Source: Chitinophaga pinensis (GTDB taxonomy: Bacteria; Bacteroidota; Bacteroidia; Chitinophagales; Chitinophagaceae). From it: a stretch of DNA of 64,000 bases. The DNA is taken from NCBI GenBank assembly GCA_902167325.1, contig LR632930.1, positions 5,394,001-5,458,000 on the forward strand, given 5' to 3'. Position numbers and translations under genes: made by a program. Below are positions 9,701-17,900 of this stretch, piece by piece (within the stretch, counting starts at the first letter, position 1; every line of letters starts with the position of its first letter). The notes below the pieces were generated by a model. The model searched no databases. It had not been told where the DNA came from and worked only from the letters and a program-made list of their open reading frames with translations.

Positions 9701-10496
9701 AAGGATATAAATAAGTGAGCACCCTGAACAACAGGACTACGGCAAAAAGGAAGAGGAACCCCCAGATCGGCGTGAGCTTTTTGGCCATCAGCGTGGCAAA
9801 CAGGTTGATAAAGATGAACACACATATCACACCCAAGAGGAGCAGTATTACACTGGCCAGACTGGGAGCTGCATCTGACTTGGCAGGGTCATAATGGAGG
9901 AAGAACAGGATCTGTTTGTGGGTATCCAGTACCGGAAGGCCCGGTGCTTTGGGCTGGATGGTATATTCCGGCCCGATGGCGGGGCGGCCGTAGAAAGCTG
10001 ACCCCAGGTAATCGTTACTGATCGCAAATTCTTCTTTTACCGGCAGCAAGCCTACCAGCCATTTGCCCGGTGCGGCGCGGTGGTTGATGACTACATACCA
10101 GCCATTGGCCATTTTCCGGAAGCCCGTTCCTTCCCGGGCACCATCCGGTGCGGGAGGCTCTACGGTGTTGGTGCTCCAGAACCGCAGGCGCATCCCTGCA
10201 TCCGTAGAATCGTAGGCAAACAGGTGGTAGCTTTCGCTATAGGTGGCTTCGAGGGTTTCACGGCTGTAATCACCGCGGAAAAGACTATTCACAACCGTCG
10301 TATCGGAAGCCAGCTCACGGAAGTCGGTTTCCCGGCTGTGGACATCACTTTCAAGGCTGCGTTGCACACCATGGGGGGAGGAATAATAGCTCCAGTAGTT
10401 ATTGAACAGGAACGAGAACGTGAACAGCCAGGCTGCAATGATAAGCAGATAGCCGTTCCGAAGGGAGAAGAGCCGTATTTCCTTGATATCCAGCAT
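6735..10496 (-). CDS. Large membrane sensor histidine kinase, NtrY-like
   Basis: This is a 1253-residue kinase. A membrane anchor near residues 12-32 is followed by a periplasmic region. A multi-pass block spans about residues 210-470. A second extracytoplasmic region and further membrane segments follow near 725-800. A last extracytoplasmic loop precedes a final membrane segment near 925-950. A HAMP-like linker and REMARQVAHEIKNPLTPMK with the acceptor His near residue 1040 come next. The ATPase ends with NAIQAIPEG, DNGTGIP and SGTGLGLAM. The HEIKNPLTP sequence is NtrY-type. Kinases of this size and layout are common in Chitinophagaceae and their stimulus is unknown. It starts five bases after mazG stops, so the two are probably co-transcribed. 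Confidence 0.9.
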   Translation of the reverse strand: MLDIKEIRLFSLRNGYLLIIAAWLFTFSFLFNNYWSYYSSPHGVQRSLESDVHSRETDFRELASDTTVVNSLFRGDYSRETLEATYSESYHLFAYDSTDAGMRLRFWSTNTVEPPAPDGAREGTGFRKMANGWYVVINHRAAPGKWLVGLLPVKEEFAISNDYLGSAFYGRPAIGPEYTIQPKAPGLPVLDTHKQILFFLHYDPAKSDAAPSLASVILLLLGVICVFIFINLFATLMAKKLTPIWGFLFLFAVVLLFRVLTYLYPFPIDLGTLNLFQPTIYAKDDVFKSLGDLSLNVLLTFWLILFFRQQVRTIHPPVLRKKWQGWLIIAAAGLGMFIAGQFLLDLIRSLVIDSKISYDVTNFFSLNEYSVIGSISLGFIAISFLFFSQIVNYLLNQLTDFQYKTKYTSLALVGLVWLAFRFNLPDFSASVVLMLWLLVYVAILDWLETRFSNNSASLPFIMWMLMMTLTTAAVLVYYNNQKELSTRMRVAENLSKQRDPYLETLLNDVGDRLGQDTDARRFFLQPSRDGRRTLDATLREKYFARYLSRFNVLFYTYDAEGEMLYNSEGVPFNDLQNRIMGNTLSHVLGEDLYYDERSFRDYSYIGKKEYFGSEGAPAGYLFFEVRSEPEIAQPDRLYPELLIDGNRLDGQENTDQYSWAVYDKGLLVTNSGNYSFKTRLGAAEMPLADVVYEDDYDHSLLYYRASKDKLVLVAKKTRNFLEFITLFAYMFCLFLLIIAIYSLVDLLVKARLQMSNMRTLLNLSIRTKVQTTILSAVVFSFLALGLATILFFINRYRAENAQKLSETVQSIGKDMEEVFYTHRQFDEMGMIYDSIFSSRLSAAVGDIAREHNVDINIYDTEGRLQLTTQPLMIEKGLLSPGINPMALYQLSQRSRIQFIQEEKIGRMSYISSYVPMRSQGEVFAFLNVPYFATENELRQQISTFLVALITINAFIFLLAGLLVLLISNTITKSFSLITEKLRSVNLGQHNEAIRWENDDEIGLLVNEYNKMVQKLEVSAAMLAKSEREGAWREMARQVAHEIKNPLTPMKLSIQYLQRAIANDSPDVKALSRNVANTLVEQIEHLSNIASDFAAFAHITKVNNEVFSLSEVLQSLTSLYMSSPECHIYFGRQDKPYLIDADKTQINRVFTNLLQNAIQAIPEGQEGHIAISMKEEGLHWVVVEVIDNGTGIPPEAQEKIFVPNFTTKSSGTGLGLAMSKNIVEQAGGEIWFKTSPGVGTTFFVRLPLVADQNM

Positions 10497-10501
10497 GTCT
10501 G

Positions 10502-11266
10502 TTATTCGCCTTCCTTGATTTTATTCCACAGGCCGTCCATTTCGGCCAGGTCCATATCGGTGAGCTTACGGCCTTGTGATCCGGCCATTTCTTCCATTTT
10601 ACGGAAGCGGGCAATGAATTTCTTGTTGGTGCGCTCCAGTGCATTTTCTGCATCTACCCCGAGGAAGCGGCTGTAATTAACGAGGGCAAACATCAGATCG
10701 CCAAACTCGGCTTCTATGCGGTCCTGGTTATTCTCTTCCAGCGTTTCCTTCAGTTCGGCGGTTTCCTCTTCCACTTTGGCCCATACCTGCTCCCGGTTCT
10801 CCCATTCGAAGCCTACCTGCCGGGCTTTATCCTGCAGGCGCATGGCTTTCACGAGGGCTGGCAGGGAACGGGGCACCCCGCTGAGGACGGATTCCTTCCC
10901 TTCCTTCATCTTCAGCTTTTCCCAGTTCTGCTTCACTTCGTCCTCATTTTCCACCTTCACATCTCCATATATATGTGGGTGACGGGAGATCAGCTTCTCA
11001 CAAACTCCATTGATTACATCAGTAATATTGAATTGCTGCTTTTCGGAGCCGATTTTGGCATAGAACACGATATGAAGGAGCAGGTCGCCCAGTTCTTCTT
11101 TAATACCTTTATAGTCTTCGTCGGTAATAGCATCAGCCAGTTCGTACAGTTCCTCGATGGAAAGCTGGCGTAAAGTGAGCATGGTTTGCTTCCTGTCCCA
11201 GGGGCATTTCTCCCGCAGGTCGTCCATTATCTGCAATAATCTGTTAAAAGCTTGGTCCGGCTGCAT
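10502..11266 (-). CDS. mazG: Nucleoside triphosphate pyrophosphohydrolase MazG
   Basis: This 254-residue protein has the two-repeat MazG fold. The first repeat has CPWDRKQT near residue 20 and EELYELADAI with EELGDLLLH (ExxE...ExxD metal site, residues 34-63). The second has EEETAELKE and EAEFGDLMFALVNYSR. Length and order match full-length MazG, which hydrolyses NTPs to NMP and pyrophosphate for nucleotide-pool cleaning and modulation of the stringent response. It is the first gene of a likely mazG-kinase unit and diverges from tex. Confidence 0.95.
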   Translation of the reverse strand: MQPDQAFNRLLQIMDDLREKCPWDRKQTMLTLRQLSIEELYELADAITDEDYKGIKEELGDLLLHIVFYAKIGSEKQQFNITDVINGVCEKLISRHPHIYGDVKVENEDEVKQNWEKLKMKEGKESVLSGVPRSLPALVKAMRLQDKARQVGFEWENREQVWAKVEEETAELKETLEENNQDRIEAEFGDLMFALVNYSRFLGVDAENALERTNKKFIARFRKMEEMAGSQGRKLTDMDLAEMDGLWNKIKEGE

Positions 11267-11363
11267 AACAATAAATGTGAATGTTCCGCTGCTAAGAAAC
11301 GGAAAAATAATGGAAAATAAGGATTTGGGGGCCGGAGGGGTTGGGTGGTGTTAATTTCTTTTT

Positions 11364-11394
11364 CTTGGTTGCACAGGCAATTTCTTTAGATTTG
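11364..11394 (+). promoter_or_regulatory. Promoter of tex
   Basis: TAGATTTG at 11387-11394 matches TAnnTTTG exactly. Nineteen bases upstream, CTTG at 11364-11367 is a one-mismatch form of the TTTG element. The tex ATG lies 31 bases downstream. Confidence 0.65.
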
Positions 11395-11425
11395 CGGCCT
11401 TAGAAAAATCACAAAACGAATTGAT

Positions 11426-13684
11426 ATGAATCCGAAACACGTGGCGCTCATTTCTGCCGAACTGAACATTTCGATGGGGCAGGCTGAGAATACCATGCGC
11501 CTGTTGGCCGAAGGCTCCACCGTTCCCTTTATCAGCCGTTACCGGAAAGAACAGACCGGGAGCCTGGACGAGGTGCAGATCGGGAAGGTAGAGGATATGG
11601 GCAAGCGCTACCAGGAAGTGGACGACCGCCGCGCCACCATTATCAAAACCATTACCGAGCAGGGTAAACTGACGCCTGAGCTGGAAGAGAAGATCAACGC
11701 CACCTGGGTACTCGCCGAGCTGGAAGACATCTACCTCCCCTACAAGCCCAAACGCAAGACCCGCGCCACCCAGGCCATCGAGAAAGGTCTCGAACCCCTC
11801 GCAGAAACCCTCCTCCTCCAACAGGATGGTGATATCGACGAAGCGGCTAAAGCTTTCATCAATGAACAGGTAGCCAGCACAGACGAGGCCCTCAAAGGCG
11901 CCCGCGACATCATCGCGGAAAGGATCAACGAAAACGCAGAGCTGCGCGATAAACTCCGTAAGCTCTTCACACATACCGCCAAGTTCAGCTCCAAAGTCAT
12001 CGAAGGCAAGGAAGCCGACGGCGTTAAGTACAAAGACTACTTCGATTTCAACGAAGAACTCACTTCCATACCCTCCCACCGCGTTCTGGCCATCCTCCGT
12101 GCGGAAGCGGAAGGTATCCTCTTCGGCAACATTGCCCCGGACGAGGAAGAAGCGAAAGACATCGTTCACAGGCAATTTGTGACCGGTAACGGTCCTGCCA
12201 GCCAGCAGGTAGGTAAAGCTGCTGATGATGCGTACAAGCGCCTCCTCCGCCCTTCCCTCGAGAACGAATCGCGCTCCACCGCCAAGGATAAGGCCGATAC
12301 TGAAGCCATCGACGTATTCGCAGAGAACCTCCGGCAGCTGCTCCTCGCCGCTCCCCTCGGCCCCAAAGCCGTGATCGCTGTAGACCCCGGATACCGCACC
12401 GGTTGTAAAACCGTAGCGCTCGACAATCAGGGTAACCTCCTGGCATACGACGTGATGTTCCCCCTCGAAAAGAATTACAAAGCCCAGGATGCCGAGCACC
12501 TGCTCAAAAGCTGGGTAAAGAAATACGACGCTGCCGCCATCGCCGTAGGTAATGGTACCGCAGGCCGCGAAACAGAAGAGTTCATCAAAAAGCTCGACTT
12601 CGAAAAGAAAGTGAACGTATTCATGGTAAACGAAAGCGGTGCCTCCGTGTATTCCGCTTCAGAAGTTGCCCGTGAAGAGTTCCCCGATCAGGATGTTACC
12701 GTTCGCGGTGCCGTATCCATCGGCCGCAGGCTCATCGATCCCCTCGCCGAACTGGTGAAGATCGATCCCAAAGCCATCGGTGTAGGCCAGTACCAGCACG
12801 ATGTGAACCAGAGCCACCTCAAACAGAGCCTCGACCGTGTGGTGGTTAGCTGCGTGAACAACGTAGGCGTAAACCTCAACACTGCTTCCAAACACCTGCT
12901 GGCATACATCTCCGGCCTCGGCCCTTCCCTCGCTGAGAACATCGTGAAATACCGCAAAGAAAACGGTGCGTTCAAAAACCGTCAGGAGCTGAAGAAGGTT
13001 TCCCGCCTCGGTGACAAAGCTTTCGAACAGTGCGCAGGCTTCCTTCGCATCGAACATGGAGATAACCCGCTGGATAACTCAGCCGTTCACCCCGAACGTT
13101 ACAAACTGGTGGAAGCCATTGCGGCCAAACAGCAATGCAGCGTGGAAGAACTGATGGGTAAAAACGATCTGCGCAAGCAAATCAATATCAAGGATTTCAT
13201 TACCGAAGAAGTTGGACAGGTAACGCTGGAAGACATCCTGAAGGAACTGGCCAAGCCCAGCCGCGACCCGCGCGATGAGATCGCTATCTTCGAATATGCA
13301 GAAGGTATCAAATCCATGGACGATGTGAAACCCGGTATGGTACTCCCTGGCGTAGTGACCAACATCACCGCCTTCGGTGCTTTCGTAGACATCGGCGTGA
13401 AACAGGATGGACTCGTACATATCTCTCACCTGAGCAACAAGTTCATCAGCAACCCCAACGAAGCGGTGAAGCTCAACCAGAAAGTAACGGTAACGGTACT
13501 GGAGATAGATATTGCACGCAAACGCATTTCCCTTTCCATGAAAGATAATGCACCTCAGGCCGGTAGTAATAATAGTGGAGGCCATGGTGGCGGAGGACAG
13601 CGTAAAGAGCGCAAACCTGCTAAGGAAGAGCCGCTGAACGACTTCCAGGCTAAACTGCTGGCGCTGAAGTCCAAATTCAAATAA
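11426..13684 (+). CDS. tex: Tex-like RNA-binding transcription accessory protein
   Basis: This 752-residue protein has the full Tex architecture. A helical N-terminal region begins with SRYRKEQTGSLDE near residue 38. A YqgF-type RNase-H fold begins at IAVDPGYRTGCK near 316. Helix-hairpin-helix repeats lie at LLAYISGLGPSLAENIV near 490. An S1 RNA-binding domain occupies residues 637-710 (GVVTNITAFGAFVDIG). The tail is glycine- and lysine-rich. Tex proteins act with RNA polymerase and nucleic acids, and the family is essential or pleiotropic in several species. The coding region is strongly codon-biased, suggesting high expression. It ends in a strong hairpin terminator. Confidence 0.96.
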   Translation: MNPKHVALISAELNISMGQAENTMRLLAEGSTVPFISRYRKEQTGSLDEVQIGKVEDMGKRYQEVDDRRATIIKTITEQGKLTPELEEKINATWVLAELEDIYLPYKPKRKTRATQAIEKGLEPLAETLLLQQDGDIDEAAKAFINEQVASTDEALKGARDIIAERINENAELRDKLRKLFTHTAKFSSKVIEGKEADGVKYKDYFDFNEELTSIPSHRVLAILRAEAEGILFGNIAPDEEEAKDIVHRQFVTGNGPASQQVGKAADDAYKRLLRPSLENESRSTAKDKADTEAIDVFAENLRQLLLAAPLGPKAVIAVDPGYRTGCKTVALDNQGNLLAYDVMFPLEKNYKAQDAEHLLKSWVKKYDAAAIAVGNGTAGRETEEFIKKLDFEKKVNVFMVNESGASVYSASEVAREEFPDQDVTVRGAVSIGRRLIDPLAELVKIDPKAIGVGQYQHDVNQSHLKQSLDRVVVSCVNNVGVNLNTASKHLLAYISGLGPSLAENIVKYRKENGAFKNRQELKKVSRLGDKAFEQCAGFLRIEHGDNPLDNSAVHPERYKLVEAIAAKQQCSVEELMGKNDLRKQINIKDFITEEVGQVTLEDILKELAKPSRDPRDEIAIFEYAEGIKSMDDVKPGMVLPGVVTNITAFGAFVDIGVKQDGLVHISHLSNKFISNPNEAVKLNQKVTVTVLEIDIARKRISLSMKDNAPQAGSNNSGGHGGGGQRKERKPAKEEPLNDFQAKLLALKSKFK

Positions 13685-13701
13685 GCAAATACACTGCTCA
13701 T

Positions 13702-13736
13702 AAAAAGGCCCCCGGTTGATGAACCGGGGGCTTTTT
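13702..13736. terminator. Bidirectional hairpin terminator
   Basis: A perfect 10-bp stem (13708-13717 with 13722-13731) and GATG loop are flanked by AAAAA on the left and TTTTT on the right. It can end tex on the plus strand and the lipoprotein operon on the minus strand. Confidence 0.93.
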
Positions 13737-14252
13737 CTATTCTGGTGATTCGAATTTCATCATCCATTGCAGGAGCTTTTCGGGATAGGCCGAGTCTCCC
13801 CTTTCTCCATACAGTTTAACGATCTTATTCCGTGCGATACCTACATATATCACGTCCTTATTCATATCGATGGCAATGGCCGCTTCTTCAATGGAGCAAT
13901 TATGCGGTTTACAACCTTCGTTGAACAGGATACCATTATCCACCTCTATGGGCGGCATGGTGCCATACCGGATCGTAAAGTCTTTTTCTTCCGTTCCCAG
14001 CAAGGTTTTCAGGCGTTCTTTCAGGGGGTGTTGCTGCAGCAGCTTCACATCCGAAGCGTATTTGCCATTATACTGCTCAAACGTTTTCCAGGACTCTACC
14101 AATGCAGGTGTTACGGCAGTGTCAGTGATGGTGATCATGGTGTCTGTCGGGGTCATGACCAGCGAATCGGGCACCGTTTTCTCCGTAGTGCCGGGAGCTT
14201 TAGGCTGACAGGCAACGGCTATCGCCAATACTGCAAGGATACCATATTTCAT
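13737..14252 (-). CDS. Lipoprotein with Ivy-like (lysozyme inhibitor) CKPHNC motif
   Basis: The start is placed at MKYGILAVLAIAVACQ, which gives a 171-residue protein with a lipoprotein signal peptide (lipobox cysteine near residue 15). It has a linker rich in Thr and Pro, then a globular part. Near residue 116 it has GCKPHNC followed by alternating strands (AAIAID, DVIYVGI). The Ivy family of vertebrate lysozyme inhibitors is defined by a CKPHDC loop that plugs the lysozyme active site, followed by similar strands. Assignment as an Ivy-like periplasmic or outer-membrane lysozyme inhibitor rests on that motif and its surroundings. It is last in a minus-strand series behind carbonic anhydrase. 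Confidence 0.6.
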   Translation of the reverse strand: MKYGILAVLAIAVACQPKAPGTTEKTVPDSLVMTPTDTMITITDTAVTPALVESWKTFEQYNGKYASDVKLLQQHPLKERLKTLLGTEEKDFTIRYGTMPPIEVDNGILFNEGCKPHNCSIEEAAIAIDMNKDVIYVGIARNKIVKLYGERGDSAYPEKLLQWMMKFESPE

Positions 14253-14262
14253 ACAGCACGGT

Positions 14263-14892
14263 TTACATGTTATACTCATACAACGGATCTATGTGGGTAC
14301 CGGGTTCCATGTCGAACACGGGGTTGATAAGGCCATCTTTCAATCCATATACCCAGCCGTGCAGGCAGGGCCTTTTATGCTTATGCCAGGCCTCCTGAAC
14401 GGTGATGGTTTTAGCAAGGTTCATCACCTGTTCCCTTACGTTCAGTTCAATGAGGCGGTCTACCTGCTGATCGAAGGTTTCCAGCGCATCCACTTCCTCT
14501 TTATGAAAACGGTATACGTCTTTAATATGCTTGAGCCAGGGGTTGATAATTCCCAGATTCTGGTTGCCCATGGCAGCTTTCACACCACCACAGCCATAAT
14601 GCCCAACAACGAGGATATGCTCTACTTCGAGGACCTTTACGGCGTATTCGAGAACAGTGAGGAGGTTCATATCGGTATGTACTACCATGTTAGCAACGTT
14701 GCGGTGCACGAAGATTTCACCCGGTTCGGTGTTGGTGATCCTGTCTGCAGGCACGCGGCTGTCGGAACAACCGATCCAGAGGAACTTGGGGGCTTGCTGA
14801 TCCTGCAGGCGGTGGAAGAAATCCTTATCCTGCCGTACCATTTCTGCAGCCCATTCCCGGTTGTTTTGCAGTAATTGCTCAAAAACTTGCAT
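14263..14892 (-). CDS. Beta-carbonic anhydrase
   Basis: This 209-residue zinc enzyme interconverts CO2 and bicarbonate. The ligands are visible as CSDSR near residue 42 (Cys and Asp) and HYGCGG near residue 98 (His and Cys). They are joined by the conserved FVHRNVANMV segment. A C-terminal VHGWVYGLKDGLI segment completes the family pattern. The start MQVFEQLLQNN is preferred over an in-frame upstream codon that would run into the enoyl-CoA hydratase gene. No signal peptide is seen. It lies 19 bases after the hydratase stop and 10 before the Ivy-like gene start. Confidence 0.95.
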   Translation of the reverse strand: MQVFEQLLQNNREWAAEMVRQDKDFFHRLQDQQAPKFLWIGCSDSRVPADRITNTEPGEIFVHRNVANMVVHTDMNLLTVLEYAVKVLEVEHILVVGHYGCGGVKAAMGNQNLGIINPWLKHIKDVYRFHKEEVDALETFDQQVDRLIELNVREQVMNLAKTITVQEAWHKHKRPCLHGWVYGLKDGLINPVFDMEPGTHIDPLYEYNM

Positions 14893-14911
14893 ACTCGTTT
14901 GTTTTATATGG

Positions 14912-15691
14912 TTACTTCCCGGTAAAGACGGGCGCTCTCTTTTCCATAAAAGCCTGCATCCCTTCCTTCTGATCGTCTGATGCGAATAGGAGGTAAAAAT
15001 TCTTTCTTTCAAAATGCAGCCCTTCTTCCAGGGTGCTGTCGAATGCGCGGAGTACAGATTCCTTTGCCATTTTCACTGCCAGGGGGCTTTGCTGTGCCAC
15101 TCCTGCCGCGAGGCGGAAGGCTTCTTCCAGGAACAGCTCTACCGGCGCTATGCGGTTGATAAGCCCTGCTGCGAGGGCTTCTTCCGCGGATATGAATCTG
15201 CCTGTCAGTACCATTTCCATGGCAAGGGCTTTGCCTACGGCTCGGGTAAGGCGCTGCGTGCCTCCGGCTCCGGGCATTACGCCGATCTTTATCTCCGGCT
15301 GCCCGAATTTAGCCGTTTCACTGGCAACGATCATATCGCAGAGCATGGCCAGTTCACAACCACCACCCAGGGCAAAACCGCTAACAGCGGCGATGATGGG
15401 TTTGCGGATCTTCTTGATACCGTCCCAGATCGTGAACTGGTCGATATTATACATATCCACCGCTGTGCGGCCGGCCATCTGCTTGATATCGGCCCCGGCG
15501 GCAAAGGCTTTGTCGTTACCGCTGAGTACGATGCAGCGTACACTGTCGTCAGCATCCAGCTGCTGCAGAGCATCCCTCAATTCCTGCATGAGCTGGAGGT
15601 TAAGGGCATTCAGCTCTTTGGGCCGGTTTAATTGTACGTGCGCGATATGGGGCCGGGCCTGCGGCGATACGATAATAAATTCGGGGGTCAT
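14912..15691 (-). CDS. Enoyl-CoA hydratase/isomerase family protein
   Basis: This 259-residue crotonase-fold protein has the oxyanion-hole segments AFAAGADIKQM (near residue 66) and ALGGGCELAM (near 107). It also has the substrate pocket segment IGVMPGAGGTQRL, where Glu positions typical of hydratases occur nearby (EIKIGVMPGAGG). This resembles short-chain enoyl-CoA hydratases of fatty-acid beta-oxidation. No other beta-oxidation gene is adjacent, so the exact pathway is open. It starts 16 bases after the DUF3667 stop. Confidence 0.9.
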   Translation of the reverse strand: MTPEFIIVSPQARPHIAHVQLNRPKELNALNLQLMQELRDALQQLDADDSVRCIVLSGNDKAFAAGADIKQMAGRTAVDMYNIDQFTIWDGIKKIRKPIIAAVSGFALGGGCELAMLCDMIVASETAKFGQPEIKIGVMPGAGGTQRLTRAVGKALAMEMVLTGRFISAEEALAAGLINRIAPVELFLEEAFRLAAGVAQQSPLAVKMAKESVLRAFDSTLEEGLHFERKNFYLLFASDDQKEGMQAFMEKRAPVFTGK

Positions 15692-15707
15692 TGGTGTATG
15701 ATTTTGA

Positions 15708-16712
15708 TTATGTTATTGCGAAAATAATCAAAACGAAGACAAGTCCCACAATGGCAGTTCCCAACACATACCCCAGTAATATGCCTAACGACTTTAACAG
15801 GGCGGTGCCGAAGCTCACGCCATAGGCATTGCGGAGGGAGAACAGGAAATACACATAAATCGGTATCATCAGCCATGCGTATAGCGCATCGTAATGCAGG
15901 AACAGATTGACCAGCATGGCTACAATGCCCAGCATGAAGATGAGGGTATGAATGTGGATAGAGAAAATAGCATGATCCCCGTACACCCATGACTTCCGCG
16001 GGAAGAACCATTTCAGCAACAGGGCGAAGAATGGCAGGAGGAGGAACATGAGCTTGGGGTAATGGTGGGCGATCTTGTCTTGCAACGCATTCTCCATATT
16101 TTCTCCATACTTCTCCCGCATCTCGAGGGTGCGTAAGGTTACTTTGCGGTCGCCCCAGTCATCCCGGAGGTGAGGCGGCAGGGATTGCTGTATGGAGTCA
16201 TATGTATGTGCGGCATTTTGAATGGTATCCATTGCCAGGAGCTTCAGGTTTTCGGCTGCAACACGCAGACTGGCCGTGTCTTCAGGCGCTACCTTGCCCT
16301 GCCTGATGGAATCCAGCATACGATCTGCCGTTTTGCGGATCTTGCCGAACTTTATATTGCTCTTTTCCTTGGCCCCTACTTCGTACGGACTATCGGCATG
16401 ATTCACCAGCCCGATCATAAGGAAAAATACAAAGGAGGTAAAAACGTATAGCCGGATGGGGTTCACAAAGGTCATCCGCTTACCTGAAATATATTCTTTC
16501 GTTAGCTTTCCCGGATAAAAGAAGAGATACTTCAGAGAAAGCAGCAGCTTGGAATCATAATGCGTGATATCCTGGAAGAAATGGCTGACCAGATGCCCGA
16601 AGGATTCTTTGGTATCGACATTTTCCTGGCCGCAATGGCTGCAGAAACGGTCCGGCACTTGGTGCCCGCAGTTGAGACAGGTATCGTCCTGCCGGAGATG
16701 TTGTGTTTTCAC
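15708..16712 (-). CDS. DUF3667 membrane protein with N-terminal zinc ribbon (copy 2)
   Basis: This 334-residue protein carries a four-cysteine zinc ribbon at residues 12, 15, 24 and 27 (CLNC...CSHC). It is followed by the conserved SFGHLVSHFFQDITHYDSK region and then several membrane segments (about residues 85-105, 215-235, 245-265, 275-290 and 305-330). This is the layout of DUF3667, a Bacteroidota family of unknown function. It is a tandem paralogue of the next gene upstream and has exactly the same length. Confidence 0.85.
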   Translation of the reverse strand: MKTQHLRQDDTCLNCGHQVPDRFCSHCGQENVDTKESFGHLVSHFFQDITHYDSKLLLSLKYLFFYPGKLTKEYISGKRMTFVNPIRLYVFTSFVFFLMIGLVNHADSPYEVGAKEKSNIKFGKIRKTADRMLDSIRQGKVAPEDTASLRVAAENLKLLAMDTIQNAAHTYDSIQQSLPPHLRDDWGDRKVTLRTLEMREKYGENMENALQDKIAHHYPKLMFLLLPFFALLLKWFFPRKSWVYGDHAIFSIHIHTLIFMLGIVAMLVNLFLHYDALYAWLMIPIYVYFLFSLRNAYGVSFGTALLKSLGILLGYVLGTAIVGLVFVLIIFAIT

Positions 16713-16779
16713 GGTTTCGTTGGTGACAGGTTAAGGCGGCGTAAATATAGCCAAATTGAAATTATCATGCAGTCTCCGT

Positions 16780-17784
16780 TTATACGGTTGCCACCATGAA
16801 CAAAACAAAGGCAAGCCCCACAATGAGGGTTCCCAGCAGATAGCCCGCCAATACACCCAGCGACCGCCAGAAAGCAGTCCCAAAACGCACCTGGTAAGCG
16901 TTCCGCAGTGCAAAAACGAAGTACACATATACCGGGATGAGCAGCCAGGCGTACAGTTCAGCAGAATGCAGTAACAGGTTAATGAGCATGGCCACTATGC
17001 CCAGCATAAAGATGAAAGTATGGATGTGGATGGAAAAGATGGCATGGTCTGCATACACCCAGTTCTTCCGCCGGAAGAACCACTTTAACAGCAGCGCGAA
17101 GAACGGCAGGAGGAGGAACATGAGTTTGGGGTAGTGATGAACCAGCTTATCGTTCAGCGCATTGCCCATATTCCCGCCGTATTTATCGCGCAACTCCAGC
17201 ATCCTGACCTGCATCTTCCGTTCCCACCAGGATTCCCTTAAATGGGCCGGCAATGCATTTTGAATGGAATCGTACTGATGGGCCGCATTGCGGATGGTAT
17301 CGGTACCCATAATACGAAGCAGGTCAGCCTCATTGCGCACGGCAAATGTATCGTCCGGCGAAACCTTTCCCGCCCTCAGCGAATCAAAAAGCATTTGCGA
17401 CACGATATAGATCGAATCCAGCTTCGCCTTTTGCTGCACTTCCATGTTACGTTCATAAGGATTCTCATGCTGCCCCGTAAGCCCCATCATGAGGAAAAAC
17501 ACGAAAGAGGTGAATACATACAGCCGGATGGGGTTTACGTACGTCAGCCGTTTGCCGTTGATAAAGTCGAGGGTAAGGCGGCCCGGGTAGAAAAACAGGT
17601 ATTTGAGGGTAAGGAGGAGTTTGGAATCATAATGCGTGATATCCTGGAAGAAGTGGCTTACCAGGTGCCCGAAGGACTCTTTGGTATCCACGTTCTCCTG
17701 GCTGCAATGGCCGCAATAGCGGTCCGGCACATGGTGCCCGCAGTTAAGACAGGTCTTATTCTGCCTGAGATGTTGTGTTTTCAC
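16780..17784 (-). CDS. DUF3667 membrane protein with N-terminal zinc ribbon (copy 1), GTG start
   Basis: Alignment with the neighbouring paralogue shows that translation begins at a GTG (complement of 17782-17784) giving (M)KTQHLRQNKTC. This makes both copies 334 residues. An ATG start 31 codons upstream would add an extension unrelated to the other copy. The cysteine ribbon, the HFFQDITHYDSKLLL segment and the membrane helices are all kept. Copies differ mostly in the central soluble part. The function is unknown. It heads the minus-strand series DUF3667-DUF3667-hydratase-carbonic anhydrase-Ivy-like. Confidence 0.85.
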   Translation of the reverse strand: MKTQHLRQNKTCLNCGHHVPDRYCGHCSQENVDTKESFGHLVSHFFQDITHYDSKLLLTLKYLFFYPGRLTLDFINGKRLTYVNPIRLYVFTSFVFFLMMGLTGQHENPYERNMEVQQKAKLDSIYIVSQMLFDSLRAGKVSPDDTFAVRNEADLLRIMGTDTIRNAAHQYDSIQNALPAHLRESWWERKMQVRMLELRDKYGGNMGNALNDKLVHHYPKLMFLLLPFFALLLKWFFRRKNWVYADHAIFSIHIHTFIFMLGIVAMLINLLLHSAELYAWLLIPVYVYFVFALRNAYQVRFGTAFWRSLGVLAGYLLGTLIVGLAFVLFMVATV

Positions 17785-17850
17785 GGTAGTATACGTCAGG
17801 TTAAAGTATAATAAATATAAAGAATTTGAATTTATCCTGTCCACATACGT

Positions 17851-17880
17851 TTTGCAAAGCCGGGAACGTTTGTACATTTG
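17851..17880 (+). promoter_or_regulatory. Promoter of the YD-repeat-like secreted protein
   Basis: TTTG at 17851-17854 is followed after 18 bases by TACATTTG at 17873-17880, a full match to the Bacteroidota pattern. The ATG lies 20 bases downstream. Confidence 0.78.
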
Positions 17881-17900
17881 CGAACACTGATTAACGAGAT

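Noticed and set aside
11351..12499. Open minus-strand frame of 382 codons inside tex
   Set aside because: It is antisense to a strongly conserved, codon-biased gene. Its composition is Phe/Gly/Val-rich with no recognisable domain, typical of a mirror frame of a biased gene.
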